A stretch of DNA of 35,494 nucleotides from DATLBA01 sp035527275 (lineage in GTDB: Bacteria; Planctomycetota; Phycisphaerae; FEN-1346): contig DATLBA010000045.1 in the NCBI GenBank assembly GCA_035527275.1, positions 1-35,494 of the forward strand. The letters run 5' to 3'. Within the stretch, counting starts at the first letter, position 1; every line of letters begins with the position of its first letter. Below, one piece after another: positions 21,537 to 31,246 of this stretch. The notes beneath the pieces were generated by a model. That model was not told where the DNA came from. It saw nothing but the letters and a program-made list of their open reading frames with translations, and searched no databases. The position numbers and the translations under genes are program-made.

Positions 21537-24008
21537 ATGTTCGAACGATTCACAGATCGGGCGCGTAAGGTGATGGCGCTCGCCAACCAGGAAGCCCAGC
21601 GCTTCAATCACGAATATGTCGGCACGGAACACGTCCTTCTGGGTCTCGTGAAAGAGGGCCAGGGGGTGGCTGCCAACGTCCTCCACAACCTGGGAATCGA
21701 CCTGAAGAAGATCCGCCTGGAAGTGGAGAAGATCGTCAAGAGCGGCCCGGACATGGTCACGATGGGGAAACTGCCCCAGACACCGCGGGCCAAGAAAGTC
21801 CTCGAGTTCGCCATCGAAGAAGCCCGCAACCTCGGCCACAACTATGTCGGCACGGAGCACCTCTTGCTGGGCCTGCTGCGCGAAAACGAGGGGGTGGCGG
21901 CCCAGGTGCTGATGAACCTCGGGCTCAAACTGGACGACGTGCGCAGCGAAGTCCTCAACATCCTCGGCACAACAATGGAAGGACAGGCCGCGACAGGAGA
22001 GCGTCGCGGCGGAAAATCGAAGACGCCGGCCCTCGATTCGTTCGGCCGTGACCTCACGCTCCTAGCCTCCGAGGGCAAACTCGACCCCGTCATCGGACGC
22101 CACAACGAAATCGAGCGGGTCATCCAGGTCCTCTGCCGCCGGACCAAGAACAATCCGGTCCTCCTCGGCGAAGCGGGCGTCGGCAAGACCGCCATCGTCG
22201 AGGGACTGGCCCAGCAGATCGTCAGCAACGAGGCGCCCGAACTGCTGCTGAACCGGCGAATCGTGGTTCTGGACCTGGCGATGATGGTGGCCGGCACGAA
22301 GTATCGCGGCCAGTTCGAAGAGCGGATTAAGGCCGTCATGAACGAGGTGCGCCGGGTGGGGAACGTCATCCTCTTCATCGACGAACTTCACACGCTCGTC
22401 GGCGCCGGCGGCGCCGAAGGCGCCATCGACGCCTCGAACGTCTTGAAGCCCGCCCTGTCGCGCGGCGAGATCCAGTGCATCGGCGCCACGACCCTCGACG
22501 AGTACCGCAAGTATGTCGAGAAGGACGGGGCGCTGGAACGGCGGTTCCAGACGATCATCGTCGACCCGCCGACGTCCAAGGAAACCGTGGCCATCCTGAA
22601 GGGGCTCCGCGACCGTTACGAGGCCCACCACCGGGTCCAAATTACCGACGGCGCCATCGACGCCGCCGTCAACCTGTCGAACCGGTATATCTCCGGCCGG
22701 TATCTGCCCGACAAGGCGATCGACGTCATCGACGAGGCGGGGGCGCGGATCCGGCTGCGGGCGATGACCCGTCCGCCGGATGTCACCCACATCGAGCAGG
22801 AGATTGAGCGGCTGAATCAGGAAAAAGAGGAAGCGGTGGCCGCCTCGGCCTACGAGCGAGCCGCCGAACTGCGAAACAAGATCGACACCCTACGCGCCAA
22901 GAAAGACTCCCTCCTGGCCGAGTGGCGCGAGCAGGGACAGGAAACCGAAGGTATCGTCGATGAGGAAACGGTCGCCGAAATCGTCAGCCGCATGACCGGC
23001 GTCCCGCTCACGCGACTGGAAAGCGAGGAAACCGCGCGGCTCCTGCACATGGAGGACGAAATCCACAAGCGCGTCATCAGCCAGGACGAAGCTATTCACG
23101 CCGTCGCCAAGAGCATGCGTCGCAGCCGAAGCGGCCTGAAAGACCCGCGCCGGCCGATGGGGTGCTTCATCTTCATCGGCCCGACCGGCGTCGGCAAGAC
23201 GCTGCTCGCAAAGGCCCTGGCCGAGTTCATGTTCGGCGACGAGGACGCCCTCGTCCAGATGGATATGTCCGAATATATGGAGAAACACAATGTATCGCGT
23301 CTGGTGGGCGCGCCGCCCGGCTACGTGGGGTATGAGGAAGGCGGCCAGTTGACGGAGCGCATCCGCCGCCGGCCTTACAGCGTCGTGCTCCTGGACGAAA
23401 TCGAGAAGGCCCATGCGGACGTATACAACATGCTCCTGCAGATCATGGAAGAGGGAAACCTGACGGACAGTTTCGGCCGCCGCGTCGATTTTCGAAATGT
23501 GGTCCTCATCATGACGAGCAACCTCGGCGCCGAGATCATCAAGAATCAGGCGGGGCTGGGGTTCCGCAAAAAAAGCACCGAAGCCACCTACGAGCAGACC
23601 AAAGAGATGCTCATGAAGGAGATCGAGCGGCACTTCCGGCCCGAGTTCCTGAACCGCGTGGACGACATCATCATGTTCCGCAACCTGACCCGGGAGGACC
23701 TGAAGTCAATCGTGGACATCGAATCGGCGAAGGTCCACGAACGCCTCCAGACGCGGGGCCTCGAACTCATACTGACGGACGAGGCGAAGGAGTTCATCAT
23801 CAACAAGGGCTACGACCCGGACTTCGGCGCGCGGCCGCTCAGACGGGCGATCGAAAACCTAATCGAGGACCACCTCTCAGAGGAACTGCTTCGCGGCTCG
23901 TATAAGGGAAAAGACCGAATCACGGTCAGCGTGAAGGAAGAGCATCTGTATTTCGAGGCGTCCTCGCACGCCGAGAAAGCCCCCGTCGAGGTCCATAACG
24001 GAACATAA
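21537..24008 (+). CDS. clpC: ATP-dependent Clp protease ATPase subunit ClpC
   Basis: 823-aa AAA+ unfoldase that feeds substrates to ClpP. The double Clp N-domain occupies residues 1-145 (start MFERFTDRARKVM; repeats NHEYVGTEHVLLGL and GHNYVGTEHLLLGL). The first AAA module has Walker A GEAGVGKT (about 211-218) and Walker B VILFIDELH. The middle domain contains a UVR-like segment (about 423-460), diagnostic of ClpC versus ClpA or ClpB. The second module has GPTGVGKT (about 548-555), SEYMEKHNVSRLVGAPPGYVGYEEGG and VVLLDEIEKAH. The C-terminal D2-small region is complete (PDFGARPLRRAIE). The usual partners mcsA, mcsB and ctsR are absent here, so adaptor control may differ. ATG 21537 has GAGG upstream. 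Confidence 0.97.
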   Translation: MFERFTDRARKVMALANQEAQRFNHEYVGTEHVLLGLVKEGQGVAANVLHNLGIDLKKIRLEVEKIVKSGPDMVTMGKLPQTPRAKKVLEFAIEEARNLGHNYVGTEHLLLGLLRENEGVAAQVLMNLGLKLDDVRSEVLNILGTTMEGQAATGERRGGKSKTPALDSFGRDLTLLASEGKLDPVIGRHNEIERVIQVLCRRTKNNPVLLGEAGVGKTAIVEGLAQQIVSNEAPELLLNRRIVVLDLAMMVAGTKYRGQFEERIKAVMNEVRRVGNVILFIDELHTLVGAGGAEGAIDASNVLKPALSRGEIQCIGATTLDEYRKYVEKDGALERRFQTIIVDPPTSKETVAILKGLRDRYEAHHRVQITDGAIDAAVNLSNRYISGRYLPDKAIDVIDEAGARIRLRAMTRPPDVTHIEQEIERLNQEKEEAVAASAYERAAELRNKIDTLRAKKDSLLAEWREQGQETEGIVDEETVAEIVSRMTGVPLTRLESEETARLLHMEDEIHKRVISQDEAIHAVAKSMRRSRSGLKDPRRPMGCFIFIGPTGVGKTLLAKALAEFMFGDEDALVQMDMSEYMEKHNVSRLVGAPPGYVGYEEGGQLTERIRRRPYSVVLLDEIEKAHADVYNMLLQIMEEGNLTDSFGRRVDFRNVVLIMTSNLGAEIIKNQAGLGFRKKSTEATYEQTKEMLMKEIERHFRPEFLNRVDDIIMFRNLTREDLKSIVDIESAKVHERLQTRGLELILTDEAKEFIINKGYDPDFGARPLRRAIENLIEDHLSEELLRGSYKGKDRITVSVKEEHLYFEASSHAEKAPVEVHNGT

Positions 24009-24109
24009 GGGGGAAGAAGCCGACCGGCAACCCGGCTCGTGGCGATCGTGGGGGTTGCGATCCACTTCCTTTCGGGCGAACGGGGAAGGTGAACGGCCGG
24101 CTTTGCCCC

Positions 24110-24138
24110 TGCCAATCCTTCCGAAAACCGGTTATAAT
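24110..24138 (+). promoter_or_regulatory. Promoter of the exported TPR gene
   Basis: A perfect -10 TATAAT (24133-24138) with a weak -35 TGCCAA (24110-24115) at 17-nt spacing. The leader is about 90 nt. Confidence 0.5.
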
Positions 24139-24234
24139 GAATACTGAGGGACGGGGGCGGAGGATGCCGATAAAAAAGGCGCCGCCCGCAAGGCCTCCGA
24201 GTCGTTTCCAGAGGCGGGCGTCGGGGAGGTTGCC

Positions 24235-25641
24235 ATGAGGCCTCTCGCTATCGTTGCATTGGCCGCGCTGGGCGCCGCGGCGATTTGCTTCACCGACGCC
24301 ACGGCGTTCGGACAGCGCTATGTTCCGCTGCGCTATGACCTGCGTCTGCCGCCGCTGCGGCACCGGCCGGGTCCGGTGGGCTACGGGTATCAGCCCCCCG
24401 CGCGAGTGGATCCATACTCATTCGAAGCCGTGCAGTTGCGGAACTACTTCGTGACGGGGAACGTCCGCGCCGGGAAATCTTTCCAGGGGTCGGTCCCATA
24501 CACCCAGTCGGGCAGCGAACTGGCGATGAGCCTTCCATCGCTGAGCCTCAGCAATTTCCGGCGGGACAGCGTGTCCGTGGCGGACATCGGGACGGGCGTG
24601 GAGTATGGGGCGCCGCTGCCCTATTTCGCCAAGTCGGCCGGCGTGACGACGGCGGCAAGCGCCGGGATACGCTTTGCCCCACCGCCGATTTATGTTCCGC
24701 CCCTTCCCGACCTATTTGGGACGGCTATGCGGCTTCCAGAAAGCGGAGAATCCGCGCGCGAGCCGACAGCGCGTCCGTATTCCCTCCGGCCACAAGAGGC
24801 CGCCACCGAAGGGGAAGGAATCCCTGCCGAGGGCATCCCCATGCCCAAAGGGCTGTGGGAGTGGCTTGAGAGATTGACCGGGGAGGCCGAGGGTGAGCGC
24901 CCGCCGCCGGGGCCGGATGCCGAGGAGCGGACGGAATGGTTCACGCCCGGCTTCGAGGGGCGGGAACCCGAAAACATCTTCAATCCGGACCGAACGGAAC
25001 CGTCGGACCTTGAAAGCGAAGCGGCAGAGAGCAGCGAATCCCTCCTATTCGAGACGACGCTCAAGATGCAGGACGCCGCAACCCAGCCTGAGGCGGGGGA
25101 CGCTCGCTCCTGGACCTCCGTCGAGGGGCTGGGACGAGGGTGGGATGTGGCGGCAACACCCATCGTTGCCGGAAGCCGATATGCCGATTCGGTCAGGCGC
25201 GCCCATGCCGCCATGAGGGACGGAAAATACCGTGAGGCGGAGAGCCTGTACGCCGACGCGTGGGTCCTGGCGCCGGACCGCTTCGCGGCCGTATTCGGCC
25301 GGGTGCATGCCCTGCTCGGCCTCCAGCATTATCATCAGGCCGCTCTGGCGGTTGGACGCCTCCTCACCGCCCGGCCCAGGTGGATCGAAAATGCGCCGAA
25401 TCCGGCGGCCGCGTATCCGGCCCCGGAAGCCTTCGAACGCATCGTCACGGATCTCAAAACGGCGGTGTCGCGGAACGACGAAGACGTCGGGCTCAACTTT
25501 TTGCTGGGCTATGTTCTGCATGCGGCGGGGCGGGAAGAGGAAGCCCGTCCTTATCTGGAGCGCGCTGCGGCGCTGCGCGGCAGCGAGGGGGGCCCGGAGC
25601 AGACTATCCTGGACGCCCTGGCCCGCACGTCGTCCGAATAG
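24235..25641 (+). CDS. Exported TPR-containing protein of unknown function
   Basis: 468 aa. A signal peptide covers about residues 1-26 (AIVALAALGAAAICFTDATAFG). Residues 27-170 are rich in Tyr, Pro, Arg and Ser/Gly (YVPLRYDLRLPPLRHRPGP; GSELAMSLPSLSLSNF), and 180-290 is a Glu/Pro-rich, probably disordered linker. A C-terminal TPR block of about 150 residues follows: RAHAAMRDGKYREAESLYADAWVLAPDRF, VFGRVHALLGLQHYHQAALAVGRLL and NFLLGYVLHAAGREEEARPYLERAAAL. It is probably periplasmic or outer-membrane associated. It has its own TATAAT promoter and a GGGGAGG ribosome site. No specific family is recognised, and no functional link to clpC or ricT is evident beyond position. Confidence 0.75.
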   Translation: MRPLAIVALAALGAAAICFTDATAFGQRYVPLRYDLRLPPLRHRPGPVGYGYQPPARVDPYSFEAVQLRNYFVTGNVRAGKSFQGSVPYTQSGSELAMSLPSLSLSNFRRDSVSVADIGTGVEYGAPLPYFAKSAGVTTAASAGIRFAPPPIYVPPLPDLFGTAMRLPESGESAREPTARPYSLRPQEAATEGEGIPAEGIPMPKGLWEWLERLTGEAEGERPPPGPDAEERTEWFTPGFEGREPENIFNPDRTEPSDLESEAAESSESLLFETTLKMQDAATQPEAGDARSWTSVEGLGRGWDVAATPIVAGSRYADSVRRAHAAMRDGKYREAESLYADAWVLAPDRFAAVFGRVHALLGLQHYHQAALAVGRLLTARPRWIENAPNPAAAYPAPEAFERIVTDLKTAVSRNDEDVGLNFLLGYVLHAAGREEEARPYLERAAALRGSEGGPEQTILDALARTSSE

Positions 25642-25710
25642 CCCCCCCGCCCTCCCGACACGCGACGACGTGGAATCACCAGCCTGTATCGCCTCCGGTG
25701 CAAAAGCGCA

Positions 25711-25739
25711 TTGAAGGCCATGCACCTCATCCGTATAAT
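25711..25739 (+). promoter_or_regulatory. Promoter of the ricT-metG operon
   Basis: -35 TTGAAG (25711-25716), a 17-nt spacer and a perfect -10 TATAAT (25734-25739). It lies about 57 bases before the ricT start. Confidence 0.65.
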
Positions 25740-25795
25740 CAACCCGTTCATGACTTCAGACTCCAATCGGTTCCGAAGGGGCCGGAGGTGTTGTT

Positions 25796-27079
25796 TTGGT
25801 TGATGAGAAGACGCCGCGCACTCCAGGCGCGCCCGAGGTGGGGGCCGACCCGAATGTGTCTTCCGAGAAGACGGGCGGCCAGGCCCGCCCGTCCGACCCG
25901 CCGGGCGCTCCCGAGCGGGCGGCGGCTCCGACGCCGCCGAAAATGCCCTCGGCTGATAAGGGCGCACCGGCCGATGCCGCCCAATCGCCCGAGACGCCGC
26001 AAGCACCCCCTGCCGAGCCGCAGCCTCCCTCGGTCGTCGTGCGCTATGGGTCGATAGGCCTGGTGGGGCGATTTACCTGCACGCTGAAAGAGTGGAAGCG
26101 CGGCCAGCAGGTTGTGATCAAGTCGGACCGGGGCCAGGAACTAGGCGCCATCTTGTGTCCGTGGCGCCGCCAGTGTGCCGCTCAGAACGTCGCCGCCGGG
26201 GTTGCCGGCGACGTGCTCCGCGCGGCGACTCATGCCGACGAGATCGAGGCCCGGCACCTGCAAGAAGGCGAGCAGCGCATGGCCGTCTTCTGTAAAGAGC
26301 AAATCGCAGCGCGAAAGTTGCTGATGAAACTGGTGGCCGTCGAGCATCTGTTCGGCGGCGACCGGATTATCTTCTACTTTCTTGCGGAATCGCGGGTCGA
26401 CTTTCGCTCGCTGGTGCGCGATCTGGCCCACGAATTTCAGACACGAATTGAGATGCGCCAGATCGGCGCCCGCGACGAGGCACGCCTGATGGGGGACTAC
26501 GAGCGGTGCGGCCGGCCCCTCTGTTGCCGCGCCTGGATTAAGGACCTCGCGCCCGTCTCGATGCGCATGGCCAAGATGCAGAAGGCGACGCTGGACCCGA
26601 CGAAAATTTCCGGTCAGTGCGGCCGGCTGATGTGCTGCCTCCGATTCGAACACGCAACCTATAGCGACCTCGCCAAGCGGCTGCCGCGCAGGAACTCCTA
26701 CGTCGCAACGCCCGACGGCGTCGGAAAGGTCGTCGATACGGCTGTGGTCACCCAAATCGTCGGCGTCCAACTGGAAAGCGGCGCACGGGTCAACGTGCCT
26801 GTCGAGAGCCTCCTGGAACGTGACATCGATCCGCAGGCGGTCGGCCGCGAACCAAAGAAGGAAGTCTCCCCGCCACCTCCGGTGAAAGAGAAATCCGAGC
26901 CGCGGGAAGCGGCAAACGAAAAGGCGGCGGCCGGCGAATCGGACGCTCCCTCGAAGCCACGCCGCGGCGGGAAGCGGTCCAGACGAAGAGGACGCCGCCG
27001 AAACCGGAAGGCGGACCACGAGGCCGACGACAAACCCAAACGAAACACCAAGAAGCCGAACGCCGGCCAGGGGGACTGA
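25796..27079 (+). CDS. ricT: PSP1-domain protein RicT (YaaT family) with long tails
   Basis: 427 aa. The central PSP1 domain (about 80-345) has the diagnostic cysteine clusters CGRPLCC (about 237-243) and SGQCGRLMCCLRFE (about 273-286). In Bacillus the RicA-RicF-RicT complex binds iron-sulfur clusters and promotes RNase Y-dependent mRNA maturation. An N-terminal extension of about 75 residues is Pro/Ala-rich and acidic. The C-terminal tail (about 365-427) is strongly basic, with RRGGKRSRRRGRRRNRK, and looks RNA-binding. The start is TTG 25796, with GGAGG 7 bases upstream; no better ATG precedes the domain. Typical RicT is about 270-300 aa, so both tails are additions. metG starts immediately after the stop, an adjacency seen in other bacteria. 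Confidence 0.9.
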   Translation: MVDEKTPRTPGAPEVGADPNVSSEKTGGQARPSDPPGAPERAAAPTPPKMPSADKGAPADAAQSPETPQAPPAEPQPPSVVVRYGSIGLVGRFTCTLKEWKRGQQVVIKSDRGQELGAILCPWRRQCAAQNVAAGVAGDVLRAATHADEIEARHLQEGEQRMAVFCKEQIAARKLLMKLVAVEHLFGGDRIIFYFLAESRVDFRSLVRDLAHEFQTRIEMRQIGARDEARLMGDYERCGRPLCCRAWIKDLAPVSMRMAKMQKATLDPTKISGQCGRLMCCLRFEHATYSDLAKRLPRRNSYVATPDGVGKVVDTAVVTQIVGVQLESGARVNVPVESLLERDIDPQAVGREPKKEVSPPPPVKEKSEPREAANEKAAAGESDAPSKPRRGGKRSRRRGRRRNRKADHEADDKPKRNTKKPNAGQGD

Positions 27080-28753
27080 ATGGCCCGACGTATTCTTCTG
27101 ACTGCCGCTTTACCCTACGCCAACGGTCCCATCCACATCGGTCACCTCGTTGAGTACGTCCAGGCCGACATCTGGGCCCGTTACCACAAGTCGTGCGGGC
27201 GGGACTGCGTCTATGTCTGCGCCGAGGACACGCACGGCACGCCCATTATGCTTCGCGCCCAGGCCGAGGGCGTCGCCCCCGAGGCGCTCATCGAGTGCAT
27301 GAAAGGCGAACACGAGCGGGACTTTGCCGCTTTCGACGTGGCCTTCGACAACTTCTACACGACCCATTCGCCCGAAAACCGGGCCTTGACGGAAACATTC
27401 TACCGGCGCCTGCGCGAAAAGGGCCACATCGAAACGCGCACCGTCGAACAAGCGTATTGCGAATCGTGCGCCATGTTTTTGCCGGACCGGTACATCCGTG
27501 GCAAATGTCCGCGCTGCGGCGCCGGCGACCAGTACGGCGACAGTTGCGAGGCCTGCGGCGCCGCCTACAGCCCGACAGAACTGACCGAGGCACGTTGCGC
27601 GGTTTGCGGGTCGGGAGCCGCCCGGCGGACCTCGGAGCACGGCTTCTTCCTCGTGACGGCCTACGAGCAGATGCTCCGCGAGTGGGTCAACGAGGAGCAC
27701 CTCCATCCCCACGTCGTGGCGAAACTCCAGGAATGGTTCGACCAGGGCCTCCGCGATTGGAATTTTACGCGCGACGCGCCGTATTGGGGATTCAAAATCC
27801 CCGATATGAAGGACAAATACTTCTACGTCTGGTGGGACGCTCCCATCGGCTACATCGCAAGCACCGAGGACTTGTGCAAGCGCCGGGGATGCGACCTGGA
27901 GTCCTACTGGGTGAGCGAAGAAGCGGAACTCTACCACTTCATCGGCAAGGACATCCTTTATTTCCACGGCCTTTACTGGCCGGCGATGCTGGCGGGGGCG
28001 GGGTTCCGGACGCCGGTGCGCATCTGGGTCCACGGGTTCCTGACCGTTGACGGTTACAAGATGAGCAAGAGCCGCGGGACCTTCGTGAACGCCCGGACCT
28101 ATCTTGCGCATCTCGACCCGCAATACCTTCGCTACTACTACGCGTGCAAACTGGGGCAGGGCATCGGCGATATCGACCTTTCGACGCAGGATTTCGTGGC
28201 GCGCGTGAATGCGGACCTCGTGGGCAACTTTGCCAATCTGCCTAGCCGGGCCGCGGGCCTGCTCGCGCGACGTCTGGAGAACCGGCTCGGTCGGCTCGAC
28301 TCGCCCGGCCGCGCGCTGGTCTCGCAGATTGAGACCGCCGGCGGTGAAATTGGCCGGGCCTACGAATCGTGCGAGTATTCGAGCGCCGTGCGCCTCATCA
28401 CCGCCCAGGCCGACGCGCTGAACCGTTACATGGAACGCGAAAAGCCGTGGAAAATCGCCACGTCCGATCCCGAGCGGGCGCGGACGGCGCTGACGGCGGC
28501 GCTGAACGGCATCCGCCTGCTGGCCGCGTATCTGGGACCCATCCTTCCACGCTATGCCGAGAAGGTGGGCCGGCTGCTGGGCGGGCCGACGCCGGACTTC
28601 ACGCGCCTGGCAGAGCGGGTCGAGGACCGCCCCATCGGTTCGTTCGAGCGGCTGGCCGAACGCGTCGACCCGGAGGCGGTGGAGGCGATGATCGAGGAAA
28701 CGAAAGCCGAACAGGCCGCGCATGCCGACAAGACGCCATCGCAAAATGAATAA
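27080..28753 (+). CDS. metG: Methionyl-tRNA synthetase
   Basis: 557-aa class I synthetase that charges tRNA-Met. HIGH is present at residues 19-22 (PIHIGHL) and KMSKS at 327-331. The connective-peptide zinc region has four CxxC pairs (C127ESC, then CPRC, CEAC, CAVC), so it is the two-zinc-knuckle form. The anticodon-binding helical domain follows, with NRYMEREKPWK. The protein ends without the C-terminal EMAP/OB-fold dimerisation domain found in many bacterial MetG, so it is a short form. It begins one base after the ricT stop and overlaps the start of the next gene by 8 bases, so the three genes are likely one transcript. Confidence 0.97.
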   Translation: MARRILLTAALPYANGPIHIGHLVEYVQADIWARYHKSCGRDCVYVCAEDTHGTPIMLRAQAEGVAPEALIECMKGEHERDFAAFDVAFDNFYTTHSPENRALTETFYRRLREKGHIETRTVEQAYCESCAMFLPDRYIRGKCPRCGAGDQYGDSCEACGAAYSPTELTEARCAVCGSGAARRTSEHGFFLVTAYEQMLREWVNEEHLHPHVVAKLQEWFDQGLRDWNFTRDAPYWGFKIPDMKDKYFYVWWDAPIGYIASTEDLCKRRGCDLESYWVSEEAELYHFIGKDILYFHGLYWPAMLAGAGFRTPVRIWVHGFLTVDGYKMSKSRGTFVNARTYLAHLDPQYLRYYYACKLGQGIGDIDLSTQDFVARVNADLVGNFANLPSRAAGLLARRLENRLGRLDSPGRALVSQIETAGGEIGRAYESCEYSSAVRLITAQADALNRYMEREKPWKIATSDPERARTALTAALNGIRLLAAYLGPILPRYAEKVGRLLGGPTPDFTRLAERVEDRPIGSFERLAERVDPEAVEAMIEETKAEQAAHADKTPSQNE

Positions 28754-29150
28754 ACGAAAATCCGCCGAGGAACTACTGAACGCCATCTTCCAGCGCGACC
28801 GGCGCTACAGCCGCGACGCCTACGTCTTCGTCTCCGAGGCGCTCGGATACACCGTGCGGAAGTCCGGCCGCAGGGGACACGTCAGCGGGCGGGAGTTGTG
28901 CGAGGGGCTCCGCGAGCATGCGCTCGAACAGTTCGGCCGCCTGGCGCGGGTGGTCCTGGAGAGTTGGGGCGTCCGGTCTTCCGAGGACATCGGCAACATG
29001 GTTTTCAATATGGTTGAGGTCGGCCTCCTTCGCAAGACCGACGAGGACCGCCGCGAGGACTTCATCGGCGTCCTGGATTTCGACGAGGCATTCGACCGCG
29101 GTTTCAAGATGCACCTGAACTCGGGGGGCGCTGATGGCGAAGGTTCCTGA
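28746..29150 (+). CDS. Minf_1886-family conserved protein
   Basis: 134 aa. It matches from memory a conserved uncharacterised family of the PVC group and relatives: YSRDAYVFVSEALGYTV near the N-terminus, GHVSGRELCEGLREHALEQFG, and RVVLESWGVRSSEDIGNMVFNMVEVGLLRKTDEDRREDFIGVLDFDEAF. The rest is helical and soluble; no catalytic motif is evident. ATG 28746 starts inside the last codons of metG (8-base overlap), so expression is coupled to it; a longer start at 28722 has no support. The 174-base gap that follows, before the convergent cstA gene, contains two CCCGGGAC copies 39 bases apart but no clear terminator. Confidence 0.85.
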   Translation: MNKRKSAEELLNAIFQRDRRYSRDAYVFVSEALGYTVRKSGRRGHVSGRELCEGLREHALEQFGRLARVVLESWGVRSSEDIGNMVFNMVEVGLLRKTDEDRREDFIGVLDFDEAFDRGFKMHLNSGGADGEGS

Positions 29151-29324
29151 GCCTGGCTGGGTTTCTGCTGGTTCTGGCGGTGATTCGGCGGGCGCTTTGA
29201 GGGCGGGCGGTGCGCTGAAGCGGCGCCAATGCGAGCCCGCGGCGGAACGGGTGACTCCCTGCCCGGGACAAAACATTCACAGAGGATTCAAACATCACCC
29301 GGGACCTTTGCTCCACCCCCGGAT

Positions 29325-31067
29325 TCACAGGTTGAGTTCGCATTTGCGCGGCCGGGCCAGATTGACGAACGCCTCCAAAGCCAGCGCCAGCGCCACGAGC
29401 AGCGTCACGCCGTTGACGCCGACGAGCAGCCAGTTGCCGGCCGAGACGAAGTTGATTTCGTTCACCACCATGGCCCACACCGTCAGGACCAGCATGAAAA
29501 GGCAGGGAAAGAGCGTCAAGAGATACCCCCACGTGCCGCGACGGCGCAGATAAATCGTAATCAGGAGCAGGGCCAGCGCAGCCAGCAACTGGTTGACCGC
29601 GCCGAACATCGGCCAGAGCGTCAGCGCTCCCTCGCCGTCCGCCCCCGTCGCAAAGGCAAGGCCCCCCGCCGTGCCGACGGCGATTAGGGTCGCGACCCAC
29701 CGGTTCGAAAGCGCCTTGACGCGAAAGCCTGCCGCCAACTCCGAAATGACATAGCGTTGGATGCGCGTGGCCGTGTCGAGAGTCGTCCCGGCAAACGAGG
29801 CGATGAAGACCCCCATGATGATGACGCCAATTACTTTTGGGATTCCAATCGTCTCAAGCATGTTGGCCGCCCCGATCACCACCGCTGCGACCTTCCCGCC
29901 GATGCCTCCGCTCGTCACGCCCTCCCACGAAGCGTAATGGCTGTTCCATGCGGCGGTGCCGGTCAGCGTCTCGCCGGTGGCCGATTCGTAGGCCATGCCG
30001 ATGCCTGCCGCCACCGCCACGAGCACCAGAATCGCCAGCGCGCCTTCCATGAGCATCGAGCCGTAGCCGACGAACAGCGAATCGCTTTCCCGCCGGACCT
30101 GTTTGGATGTCGTGCCGCCCGAAACGAGACAGTGGAACCCGGAGATCGCGCCGCAGGCGATGGTCACGCCGAGGAACGGCCAGATCGGCGGAGCGCCCTT
30201 CGGGGCGGCGTTATAGGCCGGCGCGACAATCTCCAGACCGCCGAAAAACGCCGAGCCGACAACTCCAAGGAACAAAAGGCCCATCGCAATGAACAACTGC
30301 CAGGCGTTGATATAATCGCGCGGCTGAAGGAGCGCCGTCACCGGCAGCGTCGAGGCGACGTAGGCATAGACCAGCAGGATCAGGACCCAGACGCCCGTGG
30401 CCGGCAGGACCCAGCCGCCCACGGTCACGTCCTTCATTTCAAACGGAAGATACTGACCCAGGACCACCGTTCCGTACATCGCCAGGACAGCCACGGCCGT
30501 GGCGAGGAGCACGTTCGCCTTCCATCGGTAAACGGCGGCGCCGAGCGCGACCGCAATCGGAATCTCTATCCAGATCGGGAAAACCGCCGTCGGATACGTG
30601 TTGAAGATCGAAGCGATGACGACGGCGAAAATGGCGATAACAATCACCAACTCCAGAAAGACCACCAGGAAGAAGACCGTGCGGGCCCGCGTGCCGAGGT
30701 AACGGGCCGCCACCTCCGAAAGACTTTTGCCGTCGTTCCGCATGGAGACGACCAGCGCCCCGAAATCATGGACCGCCCCCATGACAATTGAGCCGACAAA
30801 GACCCAAATTAGCGCGGGCACCCACCCCCAGATGATGCCGATCGCCGGACCGACAATCGGACCGGTCCCCGCGATCGACGCGTAATGGTGGCCGAAGATG
30901 ATGCCCCTTCGGGTCGGCACGTAATCCACACCGTCCGCCAAGCGAACGGACGGGACGGTCGCCGAATCGTCCAGCCGAAAAATCTTCCGCGCCAGAAACC
31001 GCCCGTAAGTGTGATACGCCACCAGGTAACCCGCAAAGGTCACAACGACAATCAGCAGGGCATCCAC
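29325..31067 (-). CDS. cstA: Carbon starvation protein CstA-type transporter
   Basis: 580-aa polytopic inner-membrane protein with about 14-16 hydrophobic helices. Family landmarks are ATVPSVRLADGVDYVPTRR, IIFGHHYASIAGTGPIVGPAIG (strongly conserved in CstA), IWVFVGSIVMGAVHDFGALVVSMRNDGKSL, and GFHCLVSGGTTSKQ in the middle. CstA proteins take up pyruvate or peptides in the family members studied. The start is GTG 31067 with AGGAGG 7 bases upstream; the frame runs back to 31145, but that extension lacks a ribosome site and dilutes the first helix. E. coli CstA is about 700 aa, whereas this length is typical of the shorter bacterial form. It is divergent from the SGNH gene. No LytS/LytR-type sensor is adjacent. 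Confidence 0.95.
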   Translation of the reverse strand: MDALLIVVVTFAGYLVAYHTYGRFLARKIFRLDDSATVPSVRLADGVDYVPTRRGIIFGHHYASIAGTGPIVGPAIGIIWGWVPALIWVFVGSIVMGAVHDFGALVVSMRNDGKSLSEVAARYLGTRARTVFFLVVFLELVIVIAIFAVVIASIFNTYPTAVFPIWIEIPIAVALGAAVYRWKANVLLATAVAVLAMYGTVVLGQYLPFEMKDVTVGGWVLPATGVWVLILLVYAYVASTLPVTALLQPRDYINAWQLFIAMGLLFLGVVGSAFFGGLEIVAPAYNAAPKGAPPIWPFLGVTIACGAISGFHCLVSGGTTSKQVRRESDSLFVGYGSMLMEGALAILVLVAVAAGIGMAYESATGETLTGTAAWNSHYASWEGVTSGGIGGKVAAVVIGAANMLETIGIPKVIGVIIMGVFIASFAGTTLDTATRIQRYVISELAAGFRVKALSNRWVATLIAVGTAGGLAFATGADGEGALTLWPMFGAVNQLLAALALLLITIYLRRRGTWGYLLTLFPCLFMLVLTVWAMVVNEINFVSAGNWLLVGVNGVTLLVALALALEAFVNLARPRKCELNL

Positions 31068-31133
31068 GGGCGAACCTCCTGGTTCCAGGGCCCGGAAACC
31101 AAATCCGCTGGACAAGCCCGACAGGATTCCGAT

Positions 31134-31162
31134 ACCATAGCGCACCTGGACCTCGCCTGCAA
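31134..31162 (-). promoter_or_regulatory. Candidate cstA promoter
   Basis: On the minus strand, -35 TTGCAG (31157-31162), a 17-nt spacer and -10 TATGGT (31134-31139). A moderate match that gives a leader of about 60 nt. Confidence 0.35.
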
Positions 31163-31246
31163 GGCTTTGCGGCTGAATCGGCGCGTGGGCGCGTCGGCGC
31201 TCCGCAAGCCCGCGTGATTCGCGGCCCTGAACGGCAAAGGAACGTT

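Noticed and set aside
27110..28786. 558-codon minus-strand frame opposite metG
   Set aside because: Antisense shadow of a fully conserved MetG; the composition is unlike a real protein. The same applies to long minus-strand frames at 6936-8324, 10077-11483, 12330-13685 and 14283-15698.
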